A stretch of DNA of 64,000 nt from Butyrivibrio sp. GTDB lineage: Bacteria > Bacillota > Clostridia > Lachnospirales > Lachnospiraceae. Location: assembly GCA_015056575.1 (NCBI GenBank), contig SVGA01000002.1:124001-188000 (forward strand), read 5' to 3'. Below, one piece after another: positions 54,442 through 62,985 of this stretch. The notes beneath the pieces were generated by a model that saw only the letters and a program-made list of their open reading frames with translations, did not search any database and was not told the origin of the DNA. How positions within the stretch are numbered: position 1 is the stretch's first letter; each line of letters begins with the position of its first letter. A program made the position numbers and the translations under genes.

Positions 54442-54966
54442 TTATGAATCAAAGAACTCGCGGCCGTCATCCGTAACCAGTCTCTCGGACTTGGGATATA
54501 CAAAAATTGCCTCATTATCGGCATTTGCCTCAAGATAATCTGCAAATTTTGCGGCGTGCCATTTGGCCATCTCAAGGTTATGCATGCGATAGTTACCGCA
54601 GTTTACTGCCTGTGCGCCTGGAACCTCCTGGGCATCCTTAACTGATCTGAAGGCGCGAAGCAGAAGATCGTGGATTTCCTTAGGTGCTCGGTTGCCCTTC
54701 ATGATAAGGTAGAAGCCTGTAAGGCATCCCATGGGACCCCAGTACACGATCTCATCCTTCCAGTCGGGGTCGTTGCGGAGGAATGTTGCAATGAGATGCT
54801 CGAGAGAGTGCATTGCAGCCACATCCACTGCGGGCTCCACGTTGGGTTTTGTAACTCTTACGTCGTAGGTCGTAACCTTCTCAGCTCCGAGAATATCAAC
54901 TCTGCTGGTGAAGATTCCCGGAATGATCTTGGTATGATCAACAGAAAAGCTGGGTATTAGATCCAT
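54442..54966 (-). CDS. luxS: S-ribosylhomocysteine lyase
   Basis: The 174-residue metalloenzyme splits S-ribosylhomocysteine into homocysteine and DPD, the precursor of autoinducer-2. The metal-binding HSLEH lies at residues 53-57, GPMGCLTGFYLIMKG holds the catalytic cysteine, and the third ligand is in AVNCGNYRMHNLEMAKWHA. It sits between an RpiR-type regulator gene (18 bases upstream) and mtnN. The start follows AAAGGAGAATCAAA. Confidence 0.97.
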   Translation of the reverse strand: MDLIPSFSVDHTKIIPGIFTSRVDILGAEKVTTYDVRVTKPNVEPAVDVAAMHSLEHLIATFLRNDPDWKDEIVYWGPMGCLTGFYLIMKGNRAPKEIHDLLLRAFRSVKDAQEVPGAQAVNCGNYRMHNLEMAKWHAAKFADYLEANADNEAIFVYPKSERLVTDDGREFFDS

Positions 54967-54984
54967 TTTGATTCTCCTTTGGTT

Positions 54985-55854
54985 TTATTCTCTTGCTGTG
55001 TCATGGAATACGTCATAGGAATTTCTAAGATATCCCTGAATGTTCTCGTAATCACGGTTTGCAATCGCGGTATAGAGCGTATCCACAAGGAACAGCTGTG
55101 CAAATCTGGAACTGGTGATGCCGCTCTTTTTGTCGATCTCTGGAGAGGTGGCAAAAAGAACATGATCACAGCCCGTTGTAAGGGCATTGTTTCCAAGCTT
55201 TGTCACTGCTATTGTAACAGCTCCACGTTCTTTTGCAATAGAAAAGAGCTGCATGATCTCAGTATTCTTGGCGTTATCGCTGAAAAATATCGCTACATCG
55301 CCGGGTTTGATCTGGGATATGGTCATCAGGTTCATATGGTGATCCTGATTAAATACAACATTGTAGTGGATCCTCAGGAGCTTACAGTAAAGATCATATG
55401 CTGCCACTCCCGCAGTACCTATGCCGAAGACCTGGATCTGTTCCGCCTCAACAATGTGAGTTACGGCATCACTGAAGGTTCCCGCATCAAAAAGTCTGTA
55501 GGTTGTCTGAACGGCCTGTACGCTGGTGGCACAGATATTGTCCGCTATGGATTGCAGGGATGTATACTCGTTTACATCCTTAAAGGTTACCCTTGGACCT
55601 CCCTTATCGCTCTGGGCAAGGGTAGTGTTAGCCTCTGAATAATATGCATTCTTAAGGTCCTTAAGTCCGCTGTAGCCTATGGCCTGGGCAAATCTTGTCC
55701 ACGCTGCCTGAGTTGTACCGGATAAGCGTGCCAGCTCTTTTATGGGATGTTTAAAAAGAGCATCCTTGTTCTCCAAAACATAGTCAGCAACCAGCTTCTC
55801 GGATTGAGGAAGTGTTGCGTAACAACTCTTAATCTTTTCACTGACAATATTCAT
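54985..55854 (-). CDS. MurR/RpiR-family transcriptional regulator
   Basis: The 289-residue protein has an N-terminal RpiR helix-turn-helix (SEKLVADYVLENKDALF, IKELARLSGTTQAAWTRFAQ) and a C-terminal SIS domain (QVFGIGTAGVAAYDLYCKLL, VAIFFSDNAKNTEIMQLFSI) that should bind a phosphosugar. The variant ATTQAAWTRF replaces the usual ASxxTVxRF. It starts at 55854, nine bases after GGAGG, and leads the luxS-mtnN unit. It may regulate that operon or act on distant sugar genes; RpiR control of autoinducer-2 synthesis would be unusual. Confidence 0.88.
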   Translation of the reverse strand: MNIVSEKIKSCYATLPQSEKLVADYVLENKDALFKHPIKELARLSGTTQAAWTRFAQAIGYSGLKDLKNAYYSEANTTLAQSDKGGPRVTFKDVNEYTSLQSIADNICATSVQAVQTTYRLFDAGTFSDAVTHIVEAEQIQVFGIGTAGVAAYDLYCKLLRIHYNVVFNQDHHMNLMTISQIKPGDVAIFFSDNAKNTEIMQLFSIAKERGAVTIAVTKLGNNALTTGCDHVLFATSPEIDKKSGITSSRFAQLFLVDTLYTAIANRDYENIQGYLRNSYDVFHDTARE

Positions 55855-56062
55855 ATGCGTTTGCCTCCATAAGCGATCAACATCCACTATTAGTATATCG
55901 CACAATTCTTATCATTTTGTAATAAATTTTCATAAACTGTAATTTTATTTCTTAAATATTTCTAAACTGCATCACAAGCAGTTTCTTTGTGCTATGCTGA
56001 AATGGACGGCATAATTATTCACTGCTTTTTGAGGCGCATAGCGCAGGAAAGGAGAATTTTTT

Positions 56063-56605
56063 ATGAAATGGATTTGTCAGGTTTGTGGTTACATTCATGA
56101 AGGAGATCAGCCCCCGGAGTTTTGTCCTAAATGTAAGGCCCCTGCTGAGAAATTCACTAAGCAGGAAGAGGGCGAGAAGGTTTGGGCTTGCGAGCATGTG
56201 CTTGGCGTAGCCAGCAGCGCTCCTGACGATGTTAAACAGAGTCTTCGAGAGATGCGTGACGGCGAGTGCCACGAGGTTGGAATGTATCTTGCTATGGCTC
56301 GTGTAGCTATCCGTGAGGGATATCCCGAGATTGGTGCTTTCTATGAAAAGGCTGCCTGGGAAGAAGCTGAGCATGCAGCATTGTTCTGCGAGATGCTTGG
56401 TGAGGACCTTACAAACTCCACCAAGAAGAACCTTGAGCTCCGTGCTGAGGCAGAGTACGGCGCAACACAGGGCCGCGCAGATCTTGCTAAAAAGACCAAA
56501 GAGCTTAATCTTGACGCTATCCATGACGCAGTTCATGAGATCGGACGAGACGAAGCCCGCCACGGCAAAGCATTTGCAGGACTTCTCAAGAGATATTTTG
56601 GATAA
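56063..56605 (+). CDS. rbr: Reverse-type rubrerythrin
   Basis: The 180-residue protein has the rubredoxin domain first (WICQVCGYIHEGDQPP, then EFCPKCKAPAEK, residues 1-36: two CxxC pairs). A ferritin-like four-helix domain follows with the diiron ligands ECHEVGMYLAMARVAIREG, EEAEHAALFCEML and EIGRDEARHGKAF. Reverse rubrerythrins of anaerobes reduce hydrogen peroxide to water with electrons from NADH oxidoreductases. It stands alone. The start follows AAAGGAGAATTTTTT. Confidence 0.95.
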   Translation: MKWICQVCGYIHEGDQPPEFCPKCKAPAEKFTKQEEGEKVWACEHVLGVASSAPDDVKQSLREMRDGECHEVGMYLAMARVAIREGYPEIGAFYEKAAWEEAEHAALFCEMLGEDLTNSTKKNLELRAEAEYGATQGRADLAKKTKELNLDAIHDAVHEIGRDEARHGKAFAGLLKRYFG

Positions 56606-56950
56606 TGCGTACTATAGAAAAATAGTGACATTCAAAAGAGGCTGTCGCATTTGACACTCTTATGTTTTTCCAAAAAATACTTGTTTTTGGAAATTATCCG
56701 CTTCTATATTCATTTATATTTCCAATAAACCTAATCTTTTTGATGTATATATGGGGATTTGGAAAAATACATTAACTATATTGGCAATATTTCCAAACCC
56801 AGCAGTACCGGAAGTATTGGAAACATTTATAGAGGTATCTAAAGCCGTTTCGAACACCTCTAAAACCGATAATAGCAAATGGCACAGCCCATGATTTGGC
56901 AACCTTCGCCATTGTGCTTTTCCCCATTAGTCACTTATATACACAAAAAA
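56606..56950. other. AT-rich intergenic stretch with repeated TTTCCAA motifs, no gene seen
   Basis: TTTCCAA or its complement TTGGAAA occurs about six times between 56665 and 56835, in both directions, and a GAGGTGTTCGAAACGGC-centred inverted repeat (AGAGGT/ACCTCT) lies near 56830-56865. A 62-codon minus-strand frame at 56714-56902 has no ribosome site. It may be a decayed repeat element. Confidence 0.35.
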
Positions 56951-56954
56951 GAAA

Positions 56955-57008
56955 GCCCCTGAGTCATGGGCTGCGAAAGCAATCGCAGCGAACCCTTGAC
57001 TCAGGGGC
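56955..57008 (-). terminator. Long hairpin terminator of the murG operon
   Basis: GCCCCTGAGTCA (56955-56966) pairs perfectly with TGACTCAGGGGC (56997-57008), and inside it GCTGCGA pairs with TCGCAGC. On the minus strand the stem is followed by TTTCTTTTTTG. It follows the SMP-30-like stop at 57075. Confidence 0.75.
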
Positions 57009-57074
57009 GCTTTATGCTACAATCCACCAACCTCGGGGAAGGCAACAATAATACTATTCAATATTTCTCCTTAC

Positions 57075-57929
57075 TCACACCACAGCGAAGGGCTCATCTG
57101 CGCCCTTTGCATCAACCTTGCACTCAAACAGGCATCCGTCGAACTCCCCGCTTAACTCATTACCGGAGGATGTGATAAACAGTGTATCTTCATTCTCTCC
57201 AAAGAAGCAGCAGGAGGTTGTGTGAAGAGCCGGCACTCTGACAACGGCCAGAAGCTCGCCGGTTTCGCAGTCGTGGCACTCGATCCTGCTTCCGTCCCAT
57301 ACTGCAAGCCAGAGCCTGTCGTCACTGTCTATGGTCATTCCGTCCGGAACACCGTCTTCCACGGAAAAGAGCCTTCGTCGATCTGCAATATTTCCTGTAG
57401 CTTCATCATAATCGTAAACAAGGACGCCGTGTTCCAAAGAATCCGAGAAGAAGAATTTAGTTCTGTCCTTGTTCCAGGCCATCCCATTGGCAATCTTGGT
57501 GTTCTCCTGGACGCAGGTTATCCTTCCGCCATCGTAGCGATACAGGTTTCCGGAGGGACCATGGTCATCATCTCCGGTGCAGGAGCCGAAGAATACCCGC
57601 CCCATGGGATCTGCCTTTGCATCGTTGGATCTTTGGTAAGTTTCATAAACAGCGCCAAGTGCAAGAAGTTCTTCCTTCCTGCCATCTGCATATTTCCAGA
57701 GTGCCGTCTTTCCCGCTACAAGGTATCCATCCTCATCCTTAAGAGGAATGGCCGCACCTATGGGCTCCCCAAAATCAAAGCAGGATATATCATCACCTGT
57801 CTTTGTATAAAATTTACCTGCAACAATATCCACCCAGGACAGACGATCATAGCGCCTGTCAAAATAGGGTGATTCCCCCAGGAGATATTTATCCGTTACC
57901 AGCACAGTTGCCGTATATTCTTTGATCAT
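57075..57929 (-). CDS. SMP-30/gluconolactonase-family protein
   Basis: The 284-residue beta-propeller protein has the family's metal-site pattern: Glu in LLGESPYFD (residue 19), SNDAKADPMGRVFFGS (Asn near 103), IANGMAWNKDRTKFFFSDS (Asn near 150) and VPDGMTIDSDDRLWLAVWDG (Asp near 200). It probably hydrolyses a sugar lactone using a divalent metal. It overlaps the TSCPD gene by four bases (ATGA). Substrate unknown. Confidence 0.9.
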   Translation of the reverse strand: MIKEYTATVLVTDKYLLGESPYFDRRYDRLSWVDIVAGKFYTKTGDDISCFDFGEPIGAAIPLKDEDGYLVAGKTALWKYADGRKEELLALGAVYETYQRSNDAKADPMGRVFFGSCTGDDDHGPSGNLYRYDGGRITCVQENTKIANGMAWNKDRTKFFFSDSLEHGVLVYDYDEATGNIADRRRLFSVEDGVPDGMTIDSDDRLWLAVWDGSRIECHDCETGELLAVVRVPALHTTSCCFFGENEDTLFITSSGNELSGEFDGCLFECKVDAKGADEPFAVV

Positions 57930-58168
57930 GCTTTCATGGCCTCTTCAATGGCATAGGAAAGCTGGTCGGGGCAGGAGGTTGGCTTAAAGCCGCACTTGAT
58001 GCCGCGAAGCTTCTCAATGGCATCCTTACCGTTCATGCCCTGGACAAGTCTTGAAACACCCTGAAGGTTGCCGTTGCAGCCTCCGGTAAACTTAACATTC
58101 TTTATAACTTCTCCGTCCATCTCGATATCGATCTGAGTGGAACAGGTTCCTTTTGTCTTATAGATCAT
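57926..58168 (-). CDS. TSCPD-domain protein (TIGR03905-like)
   Basis: The 80-residue protein contains GGCNGNLQGVSRLVQGM and the hallmark TSCPDQLSYAIEEAM. The TSCPD domain also forms the C-terminal zinc-binding part of some class II ribonucleotide reductases (NrdJ). As a stand-alone protein it is of unknown function. Cysteines at CST, GGC, GIKCGF and SCPD could bind metal. Its ATG overlaps the murG stop by one base. Confidence 0.88.
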   Translation of the reverse strand: MIYKTKGTCSTQIDIEMDGEVIKNVKFTGGCNGNLQGVSRLVQGMNGKDAIEKLRGIKCGFKPTSCPDQLSYAIEEAMKA

Positions 58169-59247
58169 TACTGAATCTCCTCGTTGATAATTCTCACTAT
58201 GGTCTTGGTTGCGCTGTGAAGCTCACTCTTGCTCATAGCTTCGAGGTATTTCTCCCGGTTGTTGTACAGCTCATCAATGGTCTCTACCAGAATATCCTCA
58301 TCCAGCTCGTCGTTGTCGATGACCATTGAAAATCCCTGCTGTTCAAAGGATCTGGCGTTTAGCATCTGATCACCTCTGCTGGATTTTGTTGACAGCGGGA
58401 TCAGAATATTGGGCTTCTTTAGTGCAAGAAGCTCGCAGATGGAATTTGCTCCGGCTCTTGAAACCACAATATCAGCCATGGCAAAGATATCCTTGAGTTC
58501 ATTCTTAACATATTCAAACTGCTTGTATCCGGGCACTGTAAGCTTTAAGTTGTCCATCTTCTCCTTGCCGCAGATGTGAACCACATTGAAGTGGGGAAGC
58601 AGCCTTGGCAGCGCAAAACGCACGGTCTCGTTAACGGACTGGGCACCAAGACTTCCGCCGATGACCATAAGTACCGGCTTATCGTCGGTGAAACCGCAAA
58701 GCTTCTTGCCGGCTTCCTTAGAACCCTTTCCAAGCTCTTCTCTGATAGGGGTTCCTGTAAGCACCGCCTTGTCTGCGGGAAGGACCCTCATGGTCTCCGG
58801 GAAGTTGCAGCATATCTTCCTTGCTCCGGACATGCTCAGCTTATTGGCAAGGCCGGGTGTCATATCAGATTCATGAACTATATAGGGAATCTTCAGAACT
58901 CCGGCGGCTCTCACAACAGGAACACTGACGTATCCGCCCTTGGAAAACACGATGTCGGGCTTGATCTTCTTAAGAAGCTGCCTTGCCTCATGAAATCCCT
59001 TCAAAACCCTGAAAGGATCAGAGAAATTCTTGGGATCGAAATATCTTCTGAGCTTGCCGGTGGCAATCCCGAAGTACGGAATGTTGTAATCCTCGATAAG
59101 CTTCTTCTCAATTCCCGTATATGAGCCGATGTAGAAAATCTCAAACCCGGCTTCCTTCAAAGCAGGAATAAGCGCGATGTTGGGTGTTACATGCCCCGCG
59201 CTTCCTCCGCCTGTAAGTACGATTCGTTTTGTAGGTCTTTCACTCAC
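58168..59247 (-). CDS. murG: UDP-GlcNAc:MurNAc-pentapeptide-lipid GlcNAc transferase MurG
   Basis: The 359-residue GT28 enzyme converts lipid I to lipid II on the inner membrane face for peptidoglycan. Landmarks are VLTGGGSAGHVTPNIALI (glycine loop), VFSKGGYVSVPVVRAA, LMVIGGSLGAQSVN, VVSRAGANSICELLAL and the ILIPLSTKSSRGDQ segment. The start is a GTG behind AAGGATAGAACA. It stands apart from the usual division/cell-wall cluster, with TSCPD and SMP-30 genes downstream. A second MurG elsewhere is possible. Confidence 0.94.
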   Translation of the reverse strand: MSERPTKRIVLTGGGSAGHVTPNIALIPALKEAGFEIFYIGSYTGIEKKLIEDYNIPYFGIATGKLRRYFDPKNFSDPFRVLKGFHEARQLLKKIKPDIVFSKGGYVSVPVVRAAGVLKIPYIVHESDMTPGLANKLSMSGARKICCNFPETMRVLPADKAVLTGTPIREELGKGSKEAGKKLCGFTDDKPVLMVIGGSLGAQSVNETVRFALPRLLPHFNVVHICGKEKMDNLKLTVPGYKQFEYVKNELKDIFAMADIVVSRAGANSICELLALKKPNILIPLSTKSSRGDQMLNARSFEQQGFSMVIDNDELDEDILVETIDELYNNREKYLEAMSKSELHSATKTIVRIINEEIQ

Positions 59248-59319
59248 TGTTCTATCCTTCTTTTCGCTGTTTTTTCTGCTGATAGTATATCACTTTTGCC
59301 TGCGGCTTGTTAAAAAAGT

Positions 59320-60420
59320 TTACTCCTCAAGGGACTCGTAGTTCAAAAGCCCCTTTTCCTCGTATTCTTTAATATACTTTTCCTGAACTTCCTTTGAAAA
59401 TTCCTTCACTTCATCCAGGAATTTCTCATAGTTATCCACAGTTAACCTGTTTTTATCCACAAGGATCTCATCCAGCATAAGCCGGTTTATCTCCGGTGAA
59501 AAATGCAGCGTATCCATGTAGTTATTGAGGTTTGTCACTATCTCTTTTTCATTCTGAAAACAGAAGATCTTCACATTATCATATTGCAAAAGAGCCTTCG
59601 TCATCTCTTTTTCACAGTATATGACCGCATCAGTCTCGCCGTATCTGTAGGTCATGTCCCACCACAAAAGTGAGTAAGGCGGATAGAAGAAGACAAACTC
59701 TGTTTCAGGATGAGATCTCACCTGCTCTGTCAAAAGAGCTATGTTGGCAGAGAGTTTGTCGGCATAAGCCGTCTCTTCCATCATGGGCTTAACCTCATTG
59801 GACCTGAAATACACAGAAAGCGTGCTTTCCTCTCCGAAGGTCTTCCACTGAGCCCAGTTGTAGGACTGACCTTCCCTGTAATCCCCAATGAAAGAGCTTG
59901 CCACCTCGTAGGGAATCTTCTCAAAAAGCACGTCCTTGTTAAACAGGTACTGAACATCATTAAAGGGATTCCTGTCATAAAGATACATGGGACAGCCGGT
60001 GGACTCATAGGTGGTCTCCGGATCCGCATAGAGCGATGACGGGTCGATGTTGTAAAAAACGTACTTAATGTCATGGTCCTCATAGGCCGCATCCATGAGA
60101 TAGCACAGATCCGCGGTGGCTCCGTAGGAGCGGATGGCCTTAATCGACTTAATACCGTAAGCCTCGTCATACCAGGCGTTGTCGTTGTTCTCCATTACTG
60201 AAGACCCAACAAGAAGAGAGTCGTAGTCGAAGTTTCTAAGGCTACCGATGCACTGATACTCCTTGTCATTAAGAACAGCCTTCATCCCAAACCATGGCTT
60301 ATGGTAGTGATAGAAGGGGTCGAAAACATAGACCGTTACCCCGATAAGCACAAGTATCACCAGAACCGTGCAAAAAAGCCTCTTTATGAAATTTGCAGAA
60401 GTATTTTTATTATCTGCCAT
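59320..60420 (-). CDS. SGNH-like secreted partner of an MBOAT acyltransferase
   Basis: The 366-residue protein has one N-terminal membrane helix (residues 12-34) and an extracellular domain with LLVGSSVMENNDNAWYDEAY, whose GSS serine and a later DTLHFSPEINRLM (DxxH) resemble the SGNH catalytic set of DltD/AlgJ-like proteins. The C-terminal tail is charged. It follows an MBOAT gene by 88 bases. Such pairs attach acyl groups to cell-surface polymers; the polymer is unknown. Confidence 0.8.
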   Translation of the reverse strand: MADNKNTSANFIKRLFCTVLVILVLIGVTVYVFDPFYHYHKPWFGMKAVLNDKEYQCIGSLRNFDYDSLLVGSSVMENNDNAWYDEAYGIKSIKAIRSYGATADLCYLMDAAYEDHDIKYVFYNIDPSSLYADPETTYESTGCPMYLYDRNPFNDVQYLFNKDVLFEKIPYEVASSFIGDYREGQSYNWAQWKTFGEESTLSVYFRSNEVKPMMEETAYADKLSANIALLTEQVRSHPETEFVFFYPPYSLLWWDMTYRYGETDAVIYCEKEMTKALLQYDNVKIFCFQNEKEIVTNLNNYMDTLHFSPEINRLMLDEILVDKNRLTVDNYEKFLDEVKEFSKEVQEKYIKEYEEKGLLNYESLEE

Positions 60421-60508
60421 AATAATCCAATCTTAAAATCTTTATCAGTCTTCACTGTGCCCGCTGTGGAAAATTAACCGCTGCGCAGCTGATCTTCTAA
60501 GCTCCCAC

Positions 60509-62038
60509 TCAGAACTGGAAGTATATGAAAGTGCTGACGTTGGACAGTGATATGAAGGACCACACAAAAACGATGGCAAGTCCCGCCACTGTCTTTTTGT
60601 CAAATTTGGTATTCTCAACAATCTCCTCAGTGTTCTTCCGGGTCATGATAAATCCGCAAACCGCCAGGATCACCAGTATTGTAGCCATATACACGATAGT
60701 CTCCCCGCCGCTTATACCGATTCGGGAAAAAAGCTCTCTAAGAAGATAGTTCTCCGCGATCTCCAGCTGTGACGCGGTCCTATACAAAAATCCCGGATAG
60801 GTAAAGAAGAAGAACTGCTTAAACATCTGAATCGCATAGGTCATATCCTGGGATCTGAAGAAGATCAGAGATATCACAAACATAAGGAATGTAAGAGCAT
60901 TTCCCACAAAATACGGAACCATGATAAAGGGCTTATCCCTGAGGAGATATTTCTTTGCCCGGCCGGAGTTTTCGGTCACACTTTCCTTAACTCCCACTAT
61001 TCCAAGATCGTCCCAGACCACAAGAAGTCCCTGCATAAGGCCCCAGCAGATATAGGTCCAGCCTGCGCCGTGCCACAATCCGCTAAGAATGAAGACGATA
61101 AGCACATTTATGACCGTCCTTACCTTGCCTTTGCGACTGCCTCCAAGAGGAATGTAGACGTACTTTATAAAGAACCGGGACAGGGTCATGTGCCATCTCT
61201 GCCACAGCTCTTTTGCGGTAGCTGCCTTGTAGGGGGAGTTAAAGTTGGTGGGAAGCTTTACTCCAAGCATGAGGCTTACGCCGTTTGCCATGTCGCAGTA
61301 GCCTGAAAAATCCAGATAGATCTGGAAAGTATAAGAGAGCATCACCACGATCACCGTCAGGGTGTCCATATAATAGGTGTAGTGAAAGCCGTAGTTTACT
61401 GCCGATGATAGAGTATCTGCAAGGATGACCTTCTTACCAAGACCTATGATAAAAGACATAACACCCCTTGCGAAGGTATCTGAGTTAAAGCTGCGTCTGT
61501 TTCTTTCCCTGAACTGATCGAGGATCTCCTTGTGGAACGCGATCGGACCCTGGATGAGCTTCGGAAAATAGGTCATGTACAGAAGATACTCGGTGATAGT
61601 GTAGTTTGGAGCGTCGCCGTTTGCTCTGTCCACAATAAAGGAGATCTGACCGAAGGTAAAAAAGCTGATACCGATGGGCATCAGGATCTGCCTTGCGGTA
61701 ATGGTAAGGCCTGCCACCTGATTGACATTATCCACGAAGAATCCCAGATACTTGAAGTAGAAAAGAAGCGCCAGATTGAAGATGACGCCGATTACCTTGA
61801 TAGCTCTTTTCCCACTTTCCGAAGTCCTTTCCACCAGCATGCCAAGTCCGTAATTGACAGCCATTGAAATCAGCAGAATGACAGGGAAAAACGCACCGAA
61901 TGTATAATAGTAATACAGTGACATGCCTGTTAGAAACAGGTCAGCCACTGTATATTTTTCAAATCTGTTTAATATGTACCATCCCGCCAGAAGAGCCGGC
62001 AGAAACAGCAATATAAATCTAAAGGAATTAAAACCCAT
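60509..62038 (-). CDS. MBOAT-family O-acyltransferase (AlgI/DltB-like)
   Basis: The 509-residue membrane protein has about 11-12 helices and MBOAT landmarks: FPKLIQGPIAFHKEILDQF, YLDFSGYCDMANGVSLMLG, FNSPYKAATAKELWQRWHMT (the WxRWH motif) and FILSGLWHGAGWTYICWGLM, with the catalytic His. It moves acyl groups across the membrane for O-acylation of exopolysaccharide or wall polymer with its SGNH partner. It starts after AGGATAGGAAAT, 11 bases downstream of the hydrolase gene. Confidence 0.95.
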   Translation of the reverse strand: MGFNSFRFILLFLPALLAGWYILNRFEKYTVADLFLTGMSLYYYYTFGAFFPVILLISMAVNYGLGMLVERTSESGKRAIKVIGVIFNLALLFYFKYLGFFVDNVNQVAGLTITARQILMPIGISFFTFGQISFIVDRANGDAPNYTITEYLLYMTYFPKLIQGPIAFHKEILDQFRERNRRSFNSDTFARGVMSFIIGLGKKVILADTLSSAVNYGFHYTYYMDTLTVIVVMLSYTFQIYLDFSGYCDMANGVSLMLGVKLPTNFNSPYKAATAKELWQRWHMTLSRFFIKYVYIPLGGSRKGKVRTVINVLIVFILSGLWHGAGWTYICWGLMQGLLVVWDDLGIVGVKESVTENSGRAKKYLLRDKPFIMVPYFVGNALTFLMFVISLIFFRSQDMTYAIQMFKQFFFFTYPGFLYRTASQLEIAENYLLRELFSRIGISGGETIVYMATILVILAVCGFIMTRKNTEEIVENTKFDKKTVAGLAIVFVWSFISLSNVSTFIYFQF

Positions 62039-62049
62039 ATTTCCTATCC

Positions 62050-62970
62050 TTAAAAGGCATATTTAGCAAGGAATCCGTCCACCTTGTTCCAGTAGTTGAC
62101 GGGATCCTTGACAACTCCCTCAATATGGCGGGCTCCAAGGATCATGCAGTACTGCTTGGGACAAGAGGCTGCCTCATAGAGCCTTGAGCACATCTGCGGA
62201 TTGATGAAGGTATCATCATCTCCGTGGATGAACAGAGTGGGGGTCTTGGACCTTGCCACCGCCTTAAGGCAGTTCACATCATTGATATCAAATCCCGACT
62301 TCAGCAAAATGATGCCTCTGGATATGGCAAGTGCCAGAGGGATTGGGATCAGAGCCTTGGATAATATCCTGTAAGCTGTTGCAAACTCAGCTCTTAACGT
62401 GGAAAAAGAACTGTCGGAAACCGCTGCCTTAACGTTAGAGGGAAGCTTCGCGCCTGTTGTCATCAGTGTTGTTGCAGCACCCATGGACATACCGTGGAGA
62501 ATGATCTCTGCCTCGGGATCCAGAGTTATAAGATAATCGATCCAGCCCATAATGTCCATACTGTCATCAAGGCCGTAACCTATATATTTGCCTTCGCTCT
62601 TACCGAAGCCGCGGAGATCCGGAAGTAGACAGTTAATGCCTCTTTCCAGGTAATGCTTAGCATATATTCCGTTGGATTCGTGATCATCCCAAATTCCGTG
62701 AATGATTATGGCATACTTATGGATGTCTTTTCCCGCGGGAATATAACTTGCATGGAGCCTCAGTTCATCAAAAGATTCGATGAAAACATCCTCTCTGTCC
62801 TTGTGATTCCTTATGAATTCACGTCCTCTGGTTATGGCGGGGTCAAAGTCATTGGCCCCGTTATGCTGATGAGGAACGGAAGAGAGCTTGTATATGTATT
62901 CGGCAAAAGCATACACGCCGCCGATAATTGCAGCTGCAACCGTAATTGTCAGAAGAGTTTTCTTTTTCAT
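62050..62970 (-). CDS. Membrane-anchored alpha/beta hydrolase
   Basis: The 306-residue protein has an N-terminal hydrophobic segment (residues 5-24), then an alpha/beta-hydrolase fold: AIIIHGIWDDHESNGIY, LLPDLRGFGKSEGKYIGYGL, nucleophile Ser in HGMSMGAATTLM, and late acid/His in FIHGDDDTFINPQM and GARHIEGVVKDP. It is probably anchored outside. Such proteins cleave esters. It lies 11 bases before the MBOAT gene, so deacylation of the same polymer is a plausible role. Confidence 0.9.
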   Translation of the reverse strand: MKKKTLLTITVAAAIIGGVYAFAEYIYKLSSVPHQHNGANDFDPAITRGREFIRNHKDREDVFIESFDELRLHASYIPAGKDIHKYAIIIHGIWDDHESNGIYAKHYLERGINCLLPDLRGFGKSEGKYIGYGLDDSMDIMGWIDYLITLDPEAEIILHGMSMGAATTLMTTGAKLPSNVKAAVSDSSFSTLRAEFATAYRILSKALIPIPLALAISRGIILLKSGFDINDVNCLKAVARSKTPTLFIHGDDDTFINPQMCSRLYEAASCPKQYCMILGARHIEGVVKDPVNYWNKVDGFLAKYAF

Positions 62971-62985
62971 AGGAATTCCTCTAGT

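Noticed and set aside
54979-55638. 219-codon plus-strand frame opposite the RpiR gene
   Set aside because: No domain, no ribosome site, and fully antisense to a recognisable regulator.
56714-56902. 62-codon minus-strand frame in the gap after rubrerythrin
   Set aside because: No ribosome site and inside a repeat-rich AT region; not recognised as a transposase remnant.
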